In this document: piece by piece, positions 45,886 through 55,861 of the stretch | How positions within the stretch are numbered: position 1 is the stretch's first letter | Layout: each line of letters begins with the position of its first letter | NCBI GenBank assembly: GCA_010405405.1 | Contig: MU004231.1 | Span: forward strand, 1,819,386-1,883,385 | DNA: 64,000 nucleotides | Direction: 5' to 3' | Source of the DNA: Microthyrium microscopicum | Lineage: Eukaryota > Ascomycota > Dothideomycetes > Microthyriales > Microthyriaceae | Program-made: the position numbers and the translations under genes | The notes under the pieces: model-generated | Told to the model about the DNA's origin: nothing | Seen by the model: only the letters and a program-made list of their open reading frames with translations | The model's database searches: none

Positions 45886-47622
45886 AATCGAAACAGAACC
45901 AAATAGAAAGTATGAACTCTGAACTACCGGGCCATTGATGGTACAAATTGGTAATAACCGAGCCTACAATTGCCAAAAATCAGTAGGGCGATTGTAAGTC
46001 TGCAGTGATATGAGATGTATGAAGGACGAAAGACGGGAGTTGATTGTTTTCTTTTGCCTTGCAAACGTCATTGCCTCTCTTTATGCATGAAACGGCATAT
46101 ACGATCCAATGGATAGTGAAGTATTTAGAATGTTCCTAGTACTTGAATGGGAACAGGCCGGGCTAATGGTTAGCTGCGTAGAGTAACAAGGGTGGTCAAA
46201 CAGCGGTGAGCTTGCTAGAAATTGTTGTGTATGCTGAGATCGCCCTCTAAATCCACCATATCCTTACATTTCTTTGATAAGATAGGATCCCAAGAGTTTC
46301 ATATTGGCTATATGAATGTTCTGGAAATAGAATTGCTCTAAAGACGGGACCAAAGTTAAACTCCACACTTTAAATCTCCACACATGAAACGACACCGAGG
46401 ACTTGTATTTCAACGGAGATTTGAGTTGCGCATCGATCATTCTTTGGGCAAAGAGTTTGAAATGGGCATAAGCCTTAAGGTTGATATGATCCTGGCGATA
46501 TGACGTTCATTAATGCGCAACATGCAGAGCCTGATGGGAAAGATGGCTAACTACTGAGTTGTCAATTGCCTGAAAAGCAGGGTGACGTCACGGGCATTTT
46601 GACAGCCGAGGATCCACTCTCGCGTTTCTACTTCGCGGTCTTACTTCTGACCAGTAGTTACCTGTAGCATGCGACCCAACTGGGTAGAGACACGCAAGAT
46701 CCGTGCCGGACCTACAGCCGTCATCGCGCCGTCAATGCTTCTATGCGGCAGCTTGGTCGATTTGGACACAAGCGCATTCTCCTGTTAGTCTCCTCTAGGG
46801 GTCCTGACTGGCGATCAACTTGAAGAGTGCATCGTGGGGTTGGATGCGCGACTTTCTCTAGACTTGAAGTGGTCAGGAAGGGAGAAGAGCGTGGCTAAAT
46901 AGGGCAGCAGCTTTGACAATTAACCGGTATCGATCCTGAATACTAGGGAAGGAAGGACCCAAGGATAAACCGACACTCAAATTACCGCGAATGCTAGGAC
47001 TACAGGAGGGTAGACGGTCGCAACTCCCTTTTTGAGAGACAGTATTAAATTGAACATCATCTCCACATCAAAGATCGCGTGGGAGCACATCGTGAATCCG
47101 ACCTTACATACTTCTTCCTACCTACGATTACATACACCACTATCGACCATCTTACATCTTGCAACTTGCAACTTGCATCTATCTCTTTGAGCTCTCTCAT
47201 TACCTGAGCCAATTGTAACCATTAGTACTATTACTTTTTCCTCTTTAATGTCCAAGTGTCATACCGCCGCATTCTTGTTTCACCTGCCTCTTTCCTAAAA
47301 CCAGGCTTCACTAGCTTCTCTTCTACGAGCTTCTTCTTCTTCCTACCCACCCCTCCTAGCGTCTGGCGCAAACCATCTTCGCCCGGTACAGCTCACCATC
47401 TCCCTCCGAATCCCTGCTATTCATACTACAAAGAGCTCGCCCACTGTCTTCTGAGTTCTCACCCACTTCTCTCAGTACAGTATTGCGCCCAGCTAGAGAC
47501 ATAAATTTCCCGGATTTCTTTACGAACCAGAAAGTTCGATACAGAGATCCTCCTCTCATAATTTACCAGCGTTAACGACCAGGCAACTAGTGGCGCCACT
47601 GTCCCACCCACAACCCGCGAGC
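45886..47622. other. 1.7-kb region including a probable long leader
   Basis: The last 500 bases are strongly C/T-rich with stacked tttc/cttc runs and the repeats 'cttgcaacttgcaacttgcatc' near 47158. This suggests the promoter and transcribed leader of the next gene. The rest shows no gene. Confidence 0.4.
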
Positions 47623-48956
47623 ATGAATTACTCAAACATGATAGAGGAGAAAAACCTCAAAGTAAGCGCTAATCCAATCGCAACCTAAACCGTTTTGCTG
47701 ACCATAATACAGAAAACCTTCATTATAGCTACACTTGTATCTACACTGATAGGAACTTTTACAACTGGCATAGGCCTCTACGACCGTATTGGCGAAAAGC
47801 GCAAGCAGGGAAAAATCGACAAAGGTCAAAATGTACAACTCAAGGAACTTCAAGCCAAAGTCGACAAAATGGGAAAGGAAGGGCCTGAAAAACCAGCAAT
47901 AAAGGAACGACCTGAAAGAGGCGAACAAGAGCTTCAGAGATCCCTAGAATATGGTGGACCCATGATCCGCCAGGAATACAATCACGACCTTGCGCGGCTC
48001 GGCCCACGCTTCGCTAACGGCGATGGTATGTATAACACGAACAGATATACCCACCAAGCCTTACAACTTATTCTGACATCTTGGCAGCCATAACCCAAAA
48101 TCAACTCCAAAGCCAAATCATAACCCTCCAAGGCACCGTCATAGGCCTTCTCGAAGACGCCGTTTACACTGGTCGTCTCGATAACATCAACAAACTCTAC
48201 AACGCCTCCGAATTCGCCCGCGAAGGCAGTCTCAACGCTCTCCGCGGCCAGTACCAGCGCATGCTCCAAGCCGCGCCCGTCCAACGACCCATAGGCCCAG
48301 TACGTAGAATATCATCCACGCCCACCATCCGCAGCGATGCCCACAAATCCATCAAAGGAGCACACTCTACCAAAACAACCCGCGCACCATCCAAAGCACC
48401 CACCCGCTCCATCACAGAAGTACACGTTGAGAACGATCCTGCACCGCGCGAAGCAGACAAGCCAGACGCCAACAACAGTTTAGTTAAGGAGACAGCTGCT
48501 CTTAGTGTAGCAGACCATTCCGGTCCACTGTTCTGTAGGTACGCAGTAGACTTGCAGGAAACATCCATGCCCCTCGAAGCATGCTTCAGCTCCGGCGGAT
48601 CCGGCGCTTGTCCGCTGTGCGGCACAAAGATAGGAACAGAAGCCGGCCGCGCGTGGAAAATCGACAAGGAAGTTGTGCACGAGCGCGTGCGCACAAAAGA
48701 CTATGACGATGAAGTCGTGGAAGAGCGAACATTCCTCATCAACAACCGCTTCGTTGTGAAGAGCCACAGGGAGAAGGCGGGCTTTGCGTGCGTGTTGTGC
48801 TACAATCATCGTGAGAGAGATACGATTTGCGAGAGCGTGGCGGGATTGGTGAGACATGTGTGGCAGAGGCATGATGTGAGTGAGTTTGAGGCGGAGCCAG
48901 ATATTAGGGAAGTGTCGATGTTGGAGGAACGGGTGACTCAGAAACGGGACCGGTAG
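47623..48956 (+). CDS. Membrane-anchored fungal protein with Cys-rich C-terminal region
   Basis: This is a 406-residue protein in three exons: 47623-47661, 47713-48025 and 48088-48956. One hydrophobic segment near residues 15-33 (TFIIATLVSTLIGTFTTGIGL) likely anchors the N terminus. A charged helical linker (GEKRKQGKIDKGQ) and a Ser/Thr/Arg-rich middle follow. The C-terminal 150 residues have cysteine/histidine groups: CPLCGTKIG, CVLCYNHRERDTIC and a final VAGLVRHVWQRHD. These look like degenerate zinc-binding elements. I recognise it only as a conserved ascomycete protein without known role. The 13-codon first exon is inferred from splice signals and fits the frame. Confidence 0.7.
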
Positions 48957-49476
48957 AACTGGAGGAGCACTAGGAAGGTGGATTTTGTATGATTAGTATG
49001 ATTAATGACTCGACTCCTAAGAATGCACATAGTTCTTTATGCTTCGGCTGCTGTACCATAAGCTTGTACCCGGGATGAGAGAACACCTATTGGGAACGTA
49101 TTGGGCTGGCTTGAAGAGTGCTGGACGATTTTTCGCCATCGCCGAAGTTATAGCATTGAAAAATCTTCACGATTGATTATAATGCCAAACACGAACATCA
49201 CGAATGATCCCCTAACCCAGAATCAATTCCTTTCCATGGGTATTTTAACTCGTAAGGCTGAACACAAGGCTGTGATACGCTATCATTGGCGGTGGCGTTT
49301 GGTACCCCGTCAAAGCTTAAGACCTTCTTCCCTTGTGATCACCAGCTTCTTTCTTTCTCCTCTTCTAGTTTTCTTCAATTGTCCCTTTTTGTATACTCTA
49401 CTTCACTCGCTATTACTTCCAAGAGTATGATTATCGGATAACCAATTGGCATCCTTCAAAGCCCCACCGGCGTACA
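48957..49476. other. Upstream region of ISN1
   Basis: An open frame of 109 codons (49101-49430) has no family resemblance and was not called. The segment probably contains the ISN1 promoter and leader. Confidence 0.4.
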
Positions 49477-51101
49477 ATGACAACACGATACAGGGTTGAG
49501 TGTCAGTGACCGCAACTTCCACAATCTATAATGTATATAGTAAAGAGAAACTAACAACAATCAATAGATGCACTCAAAGTACGAGAGGTTTTTCATATTT
49601 CATTGTGTGTGATATTTCAGCTAATGCTGTTGTTTGAACTAGTCGCATCGAAGAGACCAATTGGTTAGTACCGGGTTATTCTTTACAAGTGGAGAAACAA
49701 CATGTGCTAACGAAGTGTAGATAGAATGGATCAAAGTCAGTATATATCGATATAGAACAACTTCAAGGAGACTACGATTTGATACTAAGCTTCACTACGT
49801 AGGGATTACTTGCAGTGCCCTTCGTGCTGCATTCGCAGCCAACGGCTGTCTTTGAGCCGCAAAAGGAAACGACTGACCAGATGGCAAATAATGCCCAACG
49901 GCGATATCTTGAGATTATGCGTGACGTTGAGGAGCTAATCAACGATCATAGTGAGTCTTCTGTTTCGCGATCAGATCAGATATCTGACTTCTGTGTAGTT
50001 CGACATCAAAAGGCTGGAACCGAAGAATATTCCAAACTGAAGCTCCTAGTGCCATCCATAGGCATGTTTTTCACGCCGTTATACCTACATGATGCTTTCA
50101 TATACCAAGACAGCCAACGATATATCAGCTGGCGTCGCTTCGTGGCGCCCTCATTCAACGACATCCGTCTAGTTCTCAACACTGCCCAAGTCATGAGTCT
50201 CATCAGATCAGGACCTCTTGAACTCGTAACCTTCGACGGAGACGTAACTCTTTACGACGATGGAAAGTCCCTAGAACCAGATTCTCCCATGATCCCACGC
50301 CTCCTAAACCTACTACGAGATGGCACCAAAATAGGAATCGTCACCGCCGCCGGCTACACCTCAGCGCGCAAATACTACGAGCGTCTCCACGGTCTTCTAG
50401 ACGCGGTGCAAGACTCTGATCTGCCAGACACACTCAAGGAAAATCTAATTGTACTTGGTGGCGAAAGCAACTATCTTTTCAGATTTTCCGCAGGTGATCC
50501 GGATAGACTGAAATATGTGCCTCGGAAAGAATGGTTGCTGGACGAGATGAGATTATGGCAGGAAGATGATATCTCAGCACTATTGGATATTGCGGAGGTG
50601 GCTCTCAAAGATTGTATGAAGAACATGAGACTCGACGCACAAATCATCCGCAAAGACCGCGCAGTTGGCATAATCCCAATGCCTCATCACCGCTTTCCCA
50701 GAGAAGCACTTGAAGAAACTGTCCTCGTCACGCAGAAAATCCTAGTCAGTCCCCTTTATCCCCCATAAACTCACCACCCATTCCCCATACTTACCACCCC
50801 TCACCAGGAAGTATCAGCAGTAGGCCGCCGCATCCCCTTCTGCGCCTTCAACGGCGGCAACGACATATTCGTCGACATTGGCGATAAATCCTGGGGAGTA
50901 AAAGCCTGCCAACGCTTTTTCAAGGGCATTAATGGCGGGAAGACATTGCACGTGGGGGATCAGTTTTTGAGTGCTGGGGCGAATGATTTTAAAGCACGGG
51001 CGGCGTGTACTACTGCGTGGATTGCGGGGCCGGTGGAGACGGTGTTGTTGTTGGATGAGATTGCGGAGTTGGAGAGGGTTGTTGATAGGAAGAATCGGTA
51101 G
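49477..51101 (+). CDS. ISN1: IMP-specific 5'-nucleotidase Isn1
   Basis: This 435-residue cytosolic enzyme dephosphorylates IMP to inosine and balances purine nucleotide pools. The model has six exons: 49477-49501, 49568-49578, 49643-49663, 49721-49735, 49803-50744 and 50808-51101. The four small exons of 25, 11, 21 and 15 nt together encode MTTRYRVEYALK, SHRRDQL and IEWIK. These join GLLAVPFVLHSQPTAVFE to give the conserved Isn1 N terminus, which confirms them. The HAD-like catalytic motif is FDGDVTLYDDG near residues 167-177. The later GGNDIFVDIGDKSWGV and HVGDQFLSAGANDF are the metal-binding and Lys regions of the family. Its stop codon lies inside a G-rich tract. Confidence 0.93.
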
Positions 51102-51175
51102 GGGAGGGAGGGAGGGGGGAAGGGGAGGAGAGGAGAGAAAGGGGAGGAGGGGAGGGGATGGATGGATGGTGGTGT
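51096..51175 (+). repeat. G-rich polypurine tract with G-quadruplex pattern
   Basis: It begins at the ISN1 stop codon with GGGG-A-GGG-A-GGG-A-GGGGGG-AA-GGGG and goes on as (G/A)n for about 70 bases, ending in ggatggatggatgg. Four or more G-runs with one-base loops satisfy the usual quadruplex rule on the RNA-like strand. Confidence 0.75.
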
Positions 51176-51190
51176 AAGTGAAGAGTAACA

Positions 51191-51322
51191 AGGCTGAAGG
51201 AGCAATACGAGGCTGAAGAGCAATACGAGGCTGAAGGAACAATACAAGGCTGAAGGAGCAATACAAGGCTGAAGGAGCAATACAAGGCTGAAGGAGCAAT
51301 ACAAGGCTAAAGGAGCAATAAG
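51191..51322 (+). repeat. 19-bp minisatellite, seven units
   Basis: Unit AAGGCTGAAGGAGCAATAC is repeated seven times. Units begin at 51191, 51210 (18 bp), 51228, 51247, 51266, 51285 and 51304. The three central units are identical and the outer ones carry one to three changes. It lies 90 bp behind ISN1, in its likely 3' untranslated or flanking region. Confidence 0.9.
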
Positions 51323-51733
51323 ACAACATTGTGAGCTTAAGCCTCAGGGACGGGTCGGTTTCAAATTGCTGGGAGGGGGAAAACCTAAAAGGAGAAGCGA
51401 GAAATTCGAACCCTAGATTTTTACCTTGATGGTTAAACTTTGAAATCACTTGAAGAAACTTTAAGATATGGTGAACTAGTTCGTGCGTTATCTGACTTGT
51501 TTGCGACGGTCGAGTTTTCCTAAAGTGGCAATTGGTCCGGTTCCATCAGATCAATGCATCATGGTCAAAGCCTCAACAGACACCCCTTAGAACCCCACGA
51601 GTCCCTTCTACAACCACTGACATCAACATTGAAGATCATCTCAATAATTCTCCAAACAAGACATAAAATCCTCCTAGAAACGGCGGATACTTCACAGTCT
51701 CAAGAGCAAGGGAGATAAGAGCTGCTTAGGAAA
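51323..51733. other. Upstream region of the hydrolase gene
   Basis: No gene was seen between the minisatellite and the hydrolase start. Confidence 0.4.
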
Positions 51734-53200
51734 ATGGATCAGTCTATGATGAAAGCCGCTCTGGCCAAGGTCCCATTGGCCTTGAAAACCGCAGCGGCGC
51801 ATACTCTAGGATTAACAGAAACCTCATCGAAATGGACTCTCAAACAAGAAGTCTTTGTCACCGTACTTCGATCTTTCCTTCAAGGAGATTCACCAAAGCT
51901 ATCCTCGCTGCAGCGCGGCACTCTCAAGGACCCTGGCATTAAAGGCAAAAAATGGGTCAGCAAATATACGATACCCAAGCCCTCAGAAGGCGAAAATGGC
52001 GTCCGCGAGAAACTATTCGGCGCGATCGAAGCCATGAAGACGGGCAATGAAGAGTACCTAAAGGCAGATTCTATCCCCGTCGAAGTTGAATGGACAGGCT
52101 ATCAAAAAGATGCCACAGACAAGACCCAAGAGCTTGATATTTCTGAGGCTGAGAAGTACGCAAACATGATGAAAGATATCACCAATGATGTGACCGTCCT
52201 CTATCTCCACGGCGGCGCATATTACCTCCTAGACCCAGCCTTCTATCGTGATTCCATGCAAAAGATCGCGCAAATGACCGGCGGACGAACCTATTCCGTC
52301 CGCTACAGATTAGCACCCCAGAACCCCTTCCCATCCGCCCTCATGGACGCACTAACAGCCTACCTCTCCCTCCTCTCACCACCGCCCGGCGCACCACACG
52401 CCGCAGTCCCAGCCAACAACATTGTCTTCGCAGGCGACTCCGCCGGTGGCAACTTATCTGCCGTCCTCCTCCAACTGATCCTCCAACTCCACCGCATGGC
52501 CGGTCCAGGCAAAATCCCCGAAATCGAGTTTGGCGGCAAAATGGTCCCCGTGCCAGTACCAGGCGGCACAGTCCTAATATCTCCCTGGTGCGACATGACC
52601 GCCTGCATGGACTCAACAAAACGCTTCCTAAAATACGACTACCTAGTCCACACATGCACGCAATTCGCCTCGCTACCCAGCTGCTCGATATGGCCTGCAA
52701 AACCGCCTCGGCTGGATATATACTGTGAAGGCAGCGCGCTGTGCCATCCGCTTGTCTCACCGCTTGCCGCACAAGACTGGACGGGTGCACCGCCAACGAT
52801 GGTGATTACGGGCGAAGAAGTGCTCGCAGATGAAGCGGCGTCGATAGCATCGTTGATGGCGAAGCAGGGAGTTGTGGTAGAGTGGGAGCAATATGAGGCT
52901 ATGCCGCATGTATTTGGAATGATGTTTATTGATGAGAACGTTGGCAAGATGTTCTTTGATACATGGGCGCGGTTCTGCAAGGAGGTTGTGGCTGGGAAGG
53001 TTGGGACGAGCAAGGGGACGTATGTTACGGCGAAGTTGTTGGAGAGGAAGGCGTTGGATCCGGCGAAGTTGTTGGATGAGTTGGGGGTTAAGCATGAGGA
53101 TGTGCTAGGACTGATGACCAGGAAACGGGATGCAGCGATGAAAGACTTTGAGGTATATCAGGCGAAGATTAGTGAGAGCGGTACACCGTCGAAGCTATGA
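51734..53200 (+). CDS. HSL-type alpha/beta hydrolase
   Basis: A single exon encodes 488 residues, an esterase/lipase of the hormone-sensitive-lipase group. The oxyanion motif LHGGAYYLL is at about residue 158. The nucleophile elbow GDSAGGN has Ser near 236. The catalytic His is in MPHVFGMM near 393. The acid should come from ITGEEVLADEAAS, where the usual position after Gly-x holds Glu and the next acid is Asp. The long N-terminal region (residues 1-150) and a C-terminal extension of about 60 residues exceed the bacterial HSL size and are common in filamentous-fungal members. No signal peptide is seen, so it is probably intracellular. The substrate is unknown. Confidence 0.88.
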   Translation: MDQSMMKAALAKVPLALKTAAAHTLGLTETSSKWTLKQEVFVTVLRSFLQGDSPKLSSLQRGTLKDPGIKGKKWVSKYTIPKPSEGENGVREKLFGAIEAMKTGNEEYLKADSIPVEVEWTGYQKDATDKTQELDISEAEKYANMMKDITNDVTVLYLHGGAYYLLDPAFYRDSMQKIAQMTGGRTYSVRYRLAPQNPFPSALMDALTAYLSLLSPPPGAPHAAVPANNIVFAGDSAGGNLSAVLLQLILQLHRMAGPGKIPEIEFGGKMVPVPVPGGTVLISPWCDMTACMDSTKRFLKYDYLVHTCTQFASLPSCSIWPAKPPRLDIYCEGSALCHPLVSPLAAQDWTGAPPTMVITGEEVLADEAASIASLMAKQGVVVEWEQYEAMPHVFGMMFIDENVGKMFFDTWARFCKEVVAGKVGTSKGTYVTAKLLERKALDPAKLLDELGVKHEDVLGLMTRKRDAAMKDFEVYQAKISESGTPSKL

Positions 53201-53360
53201 AGGGCGGGTTGTGTTCATGGGCATGTATTCGTGTATATTACATATTGGAGAACTTCTTCGTCTCCTACAGTGCTTAGATTATTGTATGGCACTTGGGCAA
53301 GCTAGACAGAGAGAAACCTTCTAGACATGCATTTCTTCAAAACATCGTCATGTCTCAGCT

Positions 53361-53555
53361 CTAGTTCTTGCTAGACTTCTCCTCCGCATGCTTCTCCATG
53401 ATGTGAGTGGGATTGGACTCGAGGTTGTCCAATGCCTTGTTAGACTCGTTCTCAGCTTTGTCGGTGGTGCCTTGGTTCGGGTTTTTGGCAGGAGGTTCGA
53501 GCTGGTCGGGACGCTGGGTCTCTGGGGGAGGAGATTCGCCTCTTTCTGGTGCCAT
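53361..53555 (-). CDS. Small hydrophilic protein
   Basis: This is a single-exon 64-residue protein, entirely hydrophilic, with many Pro, Glu, Asn and Lys and no cysteine. The end NPTHIMEKHAEEKSSK resembles a short motif found at the C terminus of small ascomycete proteins of unknown role. The upstream region contains a TATA-like tatatatt at about 53710. It could be a stress-induced disordered protein, but this is a guess from composition. Confidence 0.6.
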   Translation of the reverse strand: MAPERGESPPPETQRPDQLEPPAKNPNQGTTDKAENESNKALDNLESNPTHIMEKHAEEKSSKN

Positions 53556-53972
53556 TGTGAATGAAGCTTGAGAAATAGTTAGTTGGTTCTTTTAATGAAT
53601 GAGGATAGCGGGCGTACTTTGGAAGCTTAAGTTGGTAGTCGTGTATGGAGTTTGATGATTTGGGTCTCTGGTGTGATGTGGTGTAAGTTGAAAGATTGTA
53701 TGAGGGGTTATATATTGAGCTCTAGATGCTTGTATGAAACGTCATTGTCCCTCTTTGACACCTGACTGATGCGATGTAATCCATCATGGATAGGCAGTGA
53801 CATCACAGTGGCTCTTTCAGCCTTGTACATCTAATCTTATCTGATGGGACAGGGGTGGACATATCTGGTCTCGGTCTTTCGCCAATTGCGGTCAAACCAT
53901 GAGAGACAGACCATCCAAAGCCAAGCCGCCAACCCTTTCCAATAGCGACATTGCACCTCTGATAAAGAGGTC
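53556..53972. promoter_or_regulatory. Divergent upstream region of the small protein gene and ARV1
   Basis: This holds both promoters. No specific element was recognised beyond the AT-rich ttatatattg near 53710. Confidence 0.4.
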
Positions 53973-54921
53973 ATGCCAATTTGTATCGAATGTAGACATC
54001 CAGTTACTCTGCTGTACACCGAGTACAGCAAGGCCGACGACCGCTCTCTAGGCAAAGGGGTCCGCTTGACCCAGTGTCCACAATGCCAGCGCTTCGCCGA
54101 CAAATATGTTGAACATGACTTTGTTGTTCTCTTCATCGATCTGGTGCTGATAAAGCCGCAAGTATGTGCACGCGCGATATGGAAGGTCTCCATGTTAACA
54201 CGTATCTCAGGTCTACAGACACCTTCTGTTCAACCGGCTTTCGCGTGCAGATGATCGATTTGATGTAAGAACTGTCCACCTACAATTCATACCATAGTAC
54301 TTATTAGAGTGATAGCCTTCAATTATCCGGCTCGGAACCCTCCTGCTCCTCTTCGACGTATACCTTACCTGGGCTCGCATCGAGAAGACAGGCGCATCTC
54401 CAAACTCGCCGCCGCCCACTGGTGCATTGAGCGCATACCCGCTTCTCCTCCAATACCTATTCTTCCTGGTCCACTGTCTACTCGGAACACTATCCTTCCA
54501 CCTGCCAATACGAGTACTCTGCACGTCACCAAGACTAGGCTGGCTTCGGCGCTTAACCAGCTTACCATATTATAAAGACGCAACTGCACTATCGACAGCT
54601 CTATTAGTCAGCTCCTGTACAAAGCTTTTTCCAATATTGCTTATAGTATGGGAATACGATCTACCATCGGCAGCATCGGCAGTGAGCTGGGCAGTGATTG
54701 TGAATAATGTGGCGGCGCTGGAGATCTTGATGGACTGTGGATATGGACGAGCTTTAGCATTAGTAATTGTTGGTGCAATTGCGAGGGCGACGGTTGGCTG
54801 GAGTATGCTTTCTGCAATTGGTTTACAGGATAGGATATGGAATTTGGGAGACTTGAAGATGAATGGGGTGGTTTCTGATAGTTTATTCGACTCCCTGAAA
54901 TGGATAGGGAGTTGGAGCTAG
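53973..54921 (+). CDS. ARV1: Sterol-homeostasis protein Arv1
   Basis: This 282-residue endoplasmic-reticulum membrane protein is needed for sterol and sphingolipid distribution and GPI-anchor synthesis. There are three exons: 53973-54161, 54211-54264 and 54316-54921. The N-terminal zinc motif is C4-x2-C7...C35-x2-C38. It is followed by the diagnostic FADKYVEHDFVVLFIDLVLI and KPQVYRHLLFNRL. Exon 3 begins PSIIRLGTLLLLFDVYLTWAR, which is family-typical. It contains further hydrophobic segments (YLFFLVHCLLGTLSFHL, ILLIVWEYDL, ALALVIVGAIARATVGW). The start coincides with the first Met before the zinc motif. Confidence 0.95.
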
Positions 54922-55160
54922 CAGATAAGCTGAAGCTAGCAAATATGATACCCTTTGACGCGCTGTATCTCTTCTTTGAGTGCAATCCAATTCTCTTCAA
55001 TGTCTCATGAGATGTAGTGGTATGAACGACTGGTCTATCATTACATTGCTCCTAACGCCGTGACCTCTGCTCATATCTCAGTCTCCTCTAGACTGAGCCA
55101 TGTTGCTGCCCTGCTTGACTTATTGTATCTTTCAATCTCGCCACCGATCTCGTCCTTGCG

Positions 55161-55617
55161 CTATGCCGAATTTTCGACCCGTAGATGATTATTAAGTGGT
55201 GTAATAAGAGGATGAAGTTGTGCGAGAAGCGTGATGGCTTGGATTGTCAGTATTCTGTTTCCAAGCTGCTTGTTCAGTTCCACTCACCCCACATGAGATA
55301 GCATGCCACTGCAGACATAATCAATCCCGATCTCCATACCCTGTTGCCTTGATGTTAGCCAAAGTCCCCACCACAGCTTATCGTAAAGAACTGGAAATCC
55401 ATAGACACTCTGAATAGTGCCTTTATCATGAAAATGTATGGTATGCCATGTATAAGGAGCCGGAAGCGCTTACGTCTGGGTATCGCCTTTTGGCGCGAGG
55501 AACCATGATGCGACGCTGAAGAGGGCGATGAAGGCAAGGCCGATGAAAATACTCCAACTAGACGGTATCAGTAGATACTATATATCTCAAAGAAGTCAAC
55601 ACATACCCGTTTGCCAT
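55161..55617 (-). CDS. VMA9: V-type proton ATPase subunit e
   Basis: This is a 74-residue subunit of the membrane (V0) sector of the vacuolar proton pump. The model has four exons: 55617-55607, 55557-55474, 55340-55288 and 55237-55161. All phases close. The protein starts MANGWSIFIGLAFIALFSV, continues LAPKGDTQTVWRS, and ends with CYLMWAITLLAQLHPLI plus a short tail. Two membrane helices and the Gln-Thr-Val-x-Arg loop are as in other fungal subunit e proteins. The 11-nt first exon is well supported by the conserved start. It is divergent from the Rcm1-type gene across 244 bp. Confidence 0.93.
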
Positions 55618-55861
55618 GCTGTCTGATAGATCTGAAGTGCAGATGAGGAGCGATGTTGAGCTTCGGAGGTTGCCAAGCATGGAGGTTGAGATTGGAGCTC
55701 GCTTCAACCCGCTAAAGCCGGCCTAGCCAGTGGTGTTTCCGCGCTGCCTCAAGCCTTTTTTTTTTTGCTTGACTCGCTCTCCCTTTTGATTATTGCACTT
55801 TGTTTTCAACTTCACGGCTTGAGAAAAATAAATTTGATCATGTTAAGACCTGCAATACATC
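55618..55861. promoter_or_regulatory. Compact bidirectional promoter
   Basis: These 244 bases serve the V-ATPase subunit e and rRNA methyltransferase genes. It contains a T9-11 run near 55748-55758, a poly(dA:dT) tract that usually excludes nucleosomes in fungal promoters. Confidence 0.6.

Noticed and set aside
51395-51420. attcgaaccc resembling a tRNA B box
   Set aside because: The flanking bases do not form a T stem, and no A box or acceptor stem is nearby.
50814-51449. Minus-strand frame with repeated SFSLVLLLQP units
   Set aside because: Produced by the 19-bp minisatellite and the polypurine tract read on the other strand. Part overlaps the last ISN1 exon.
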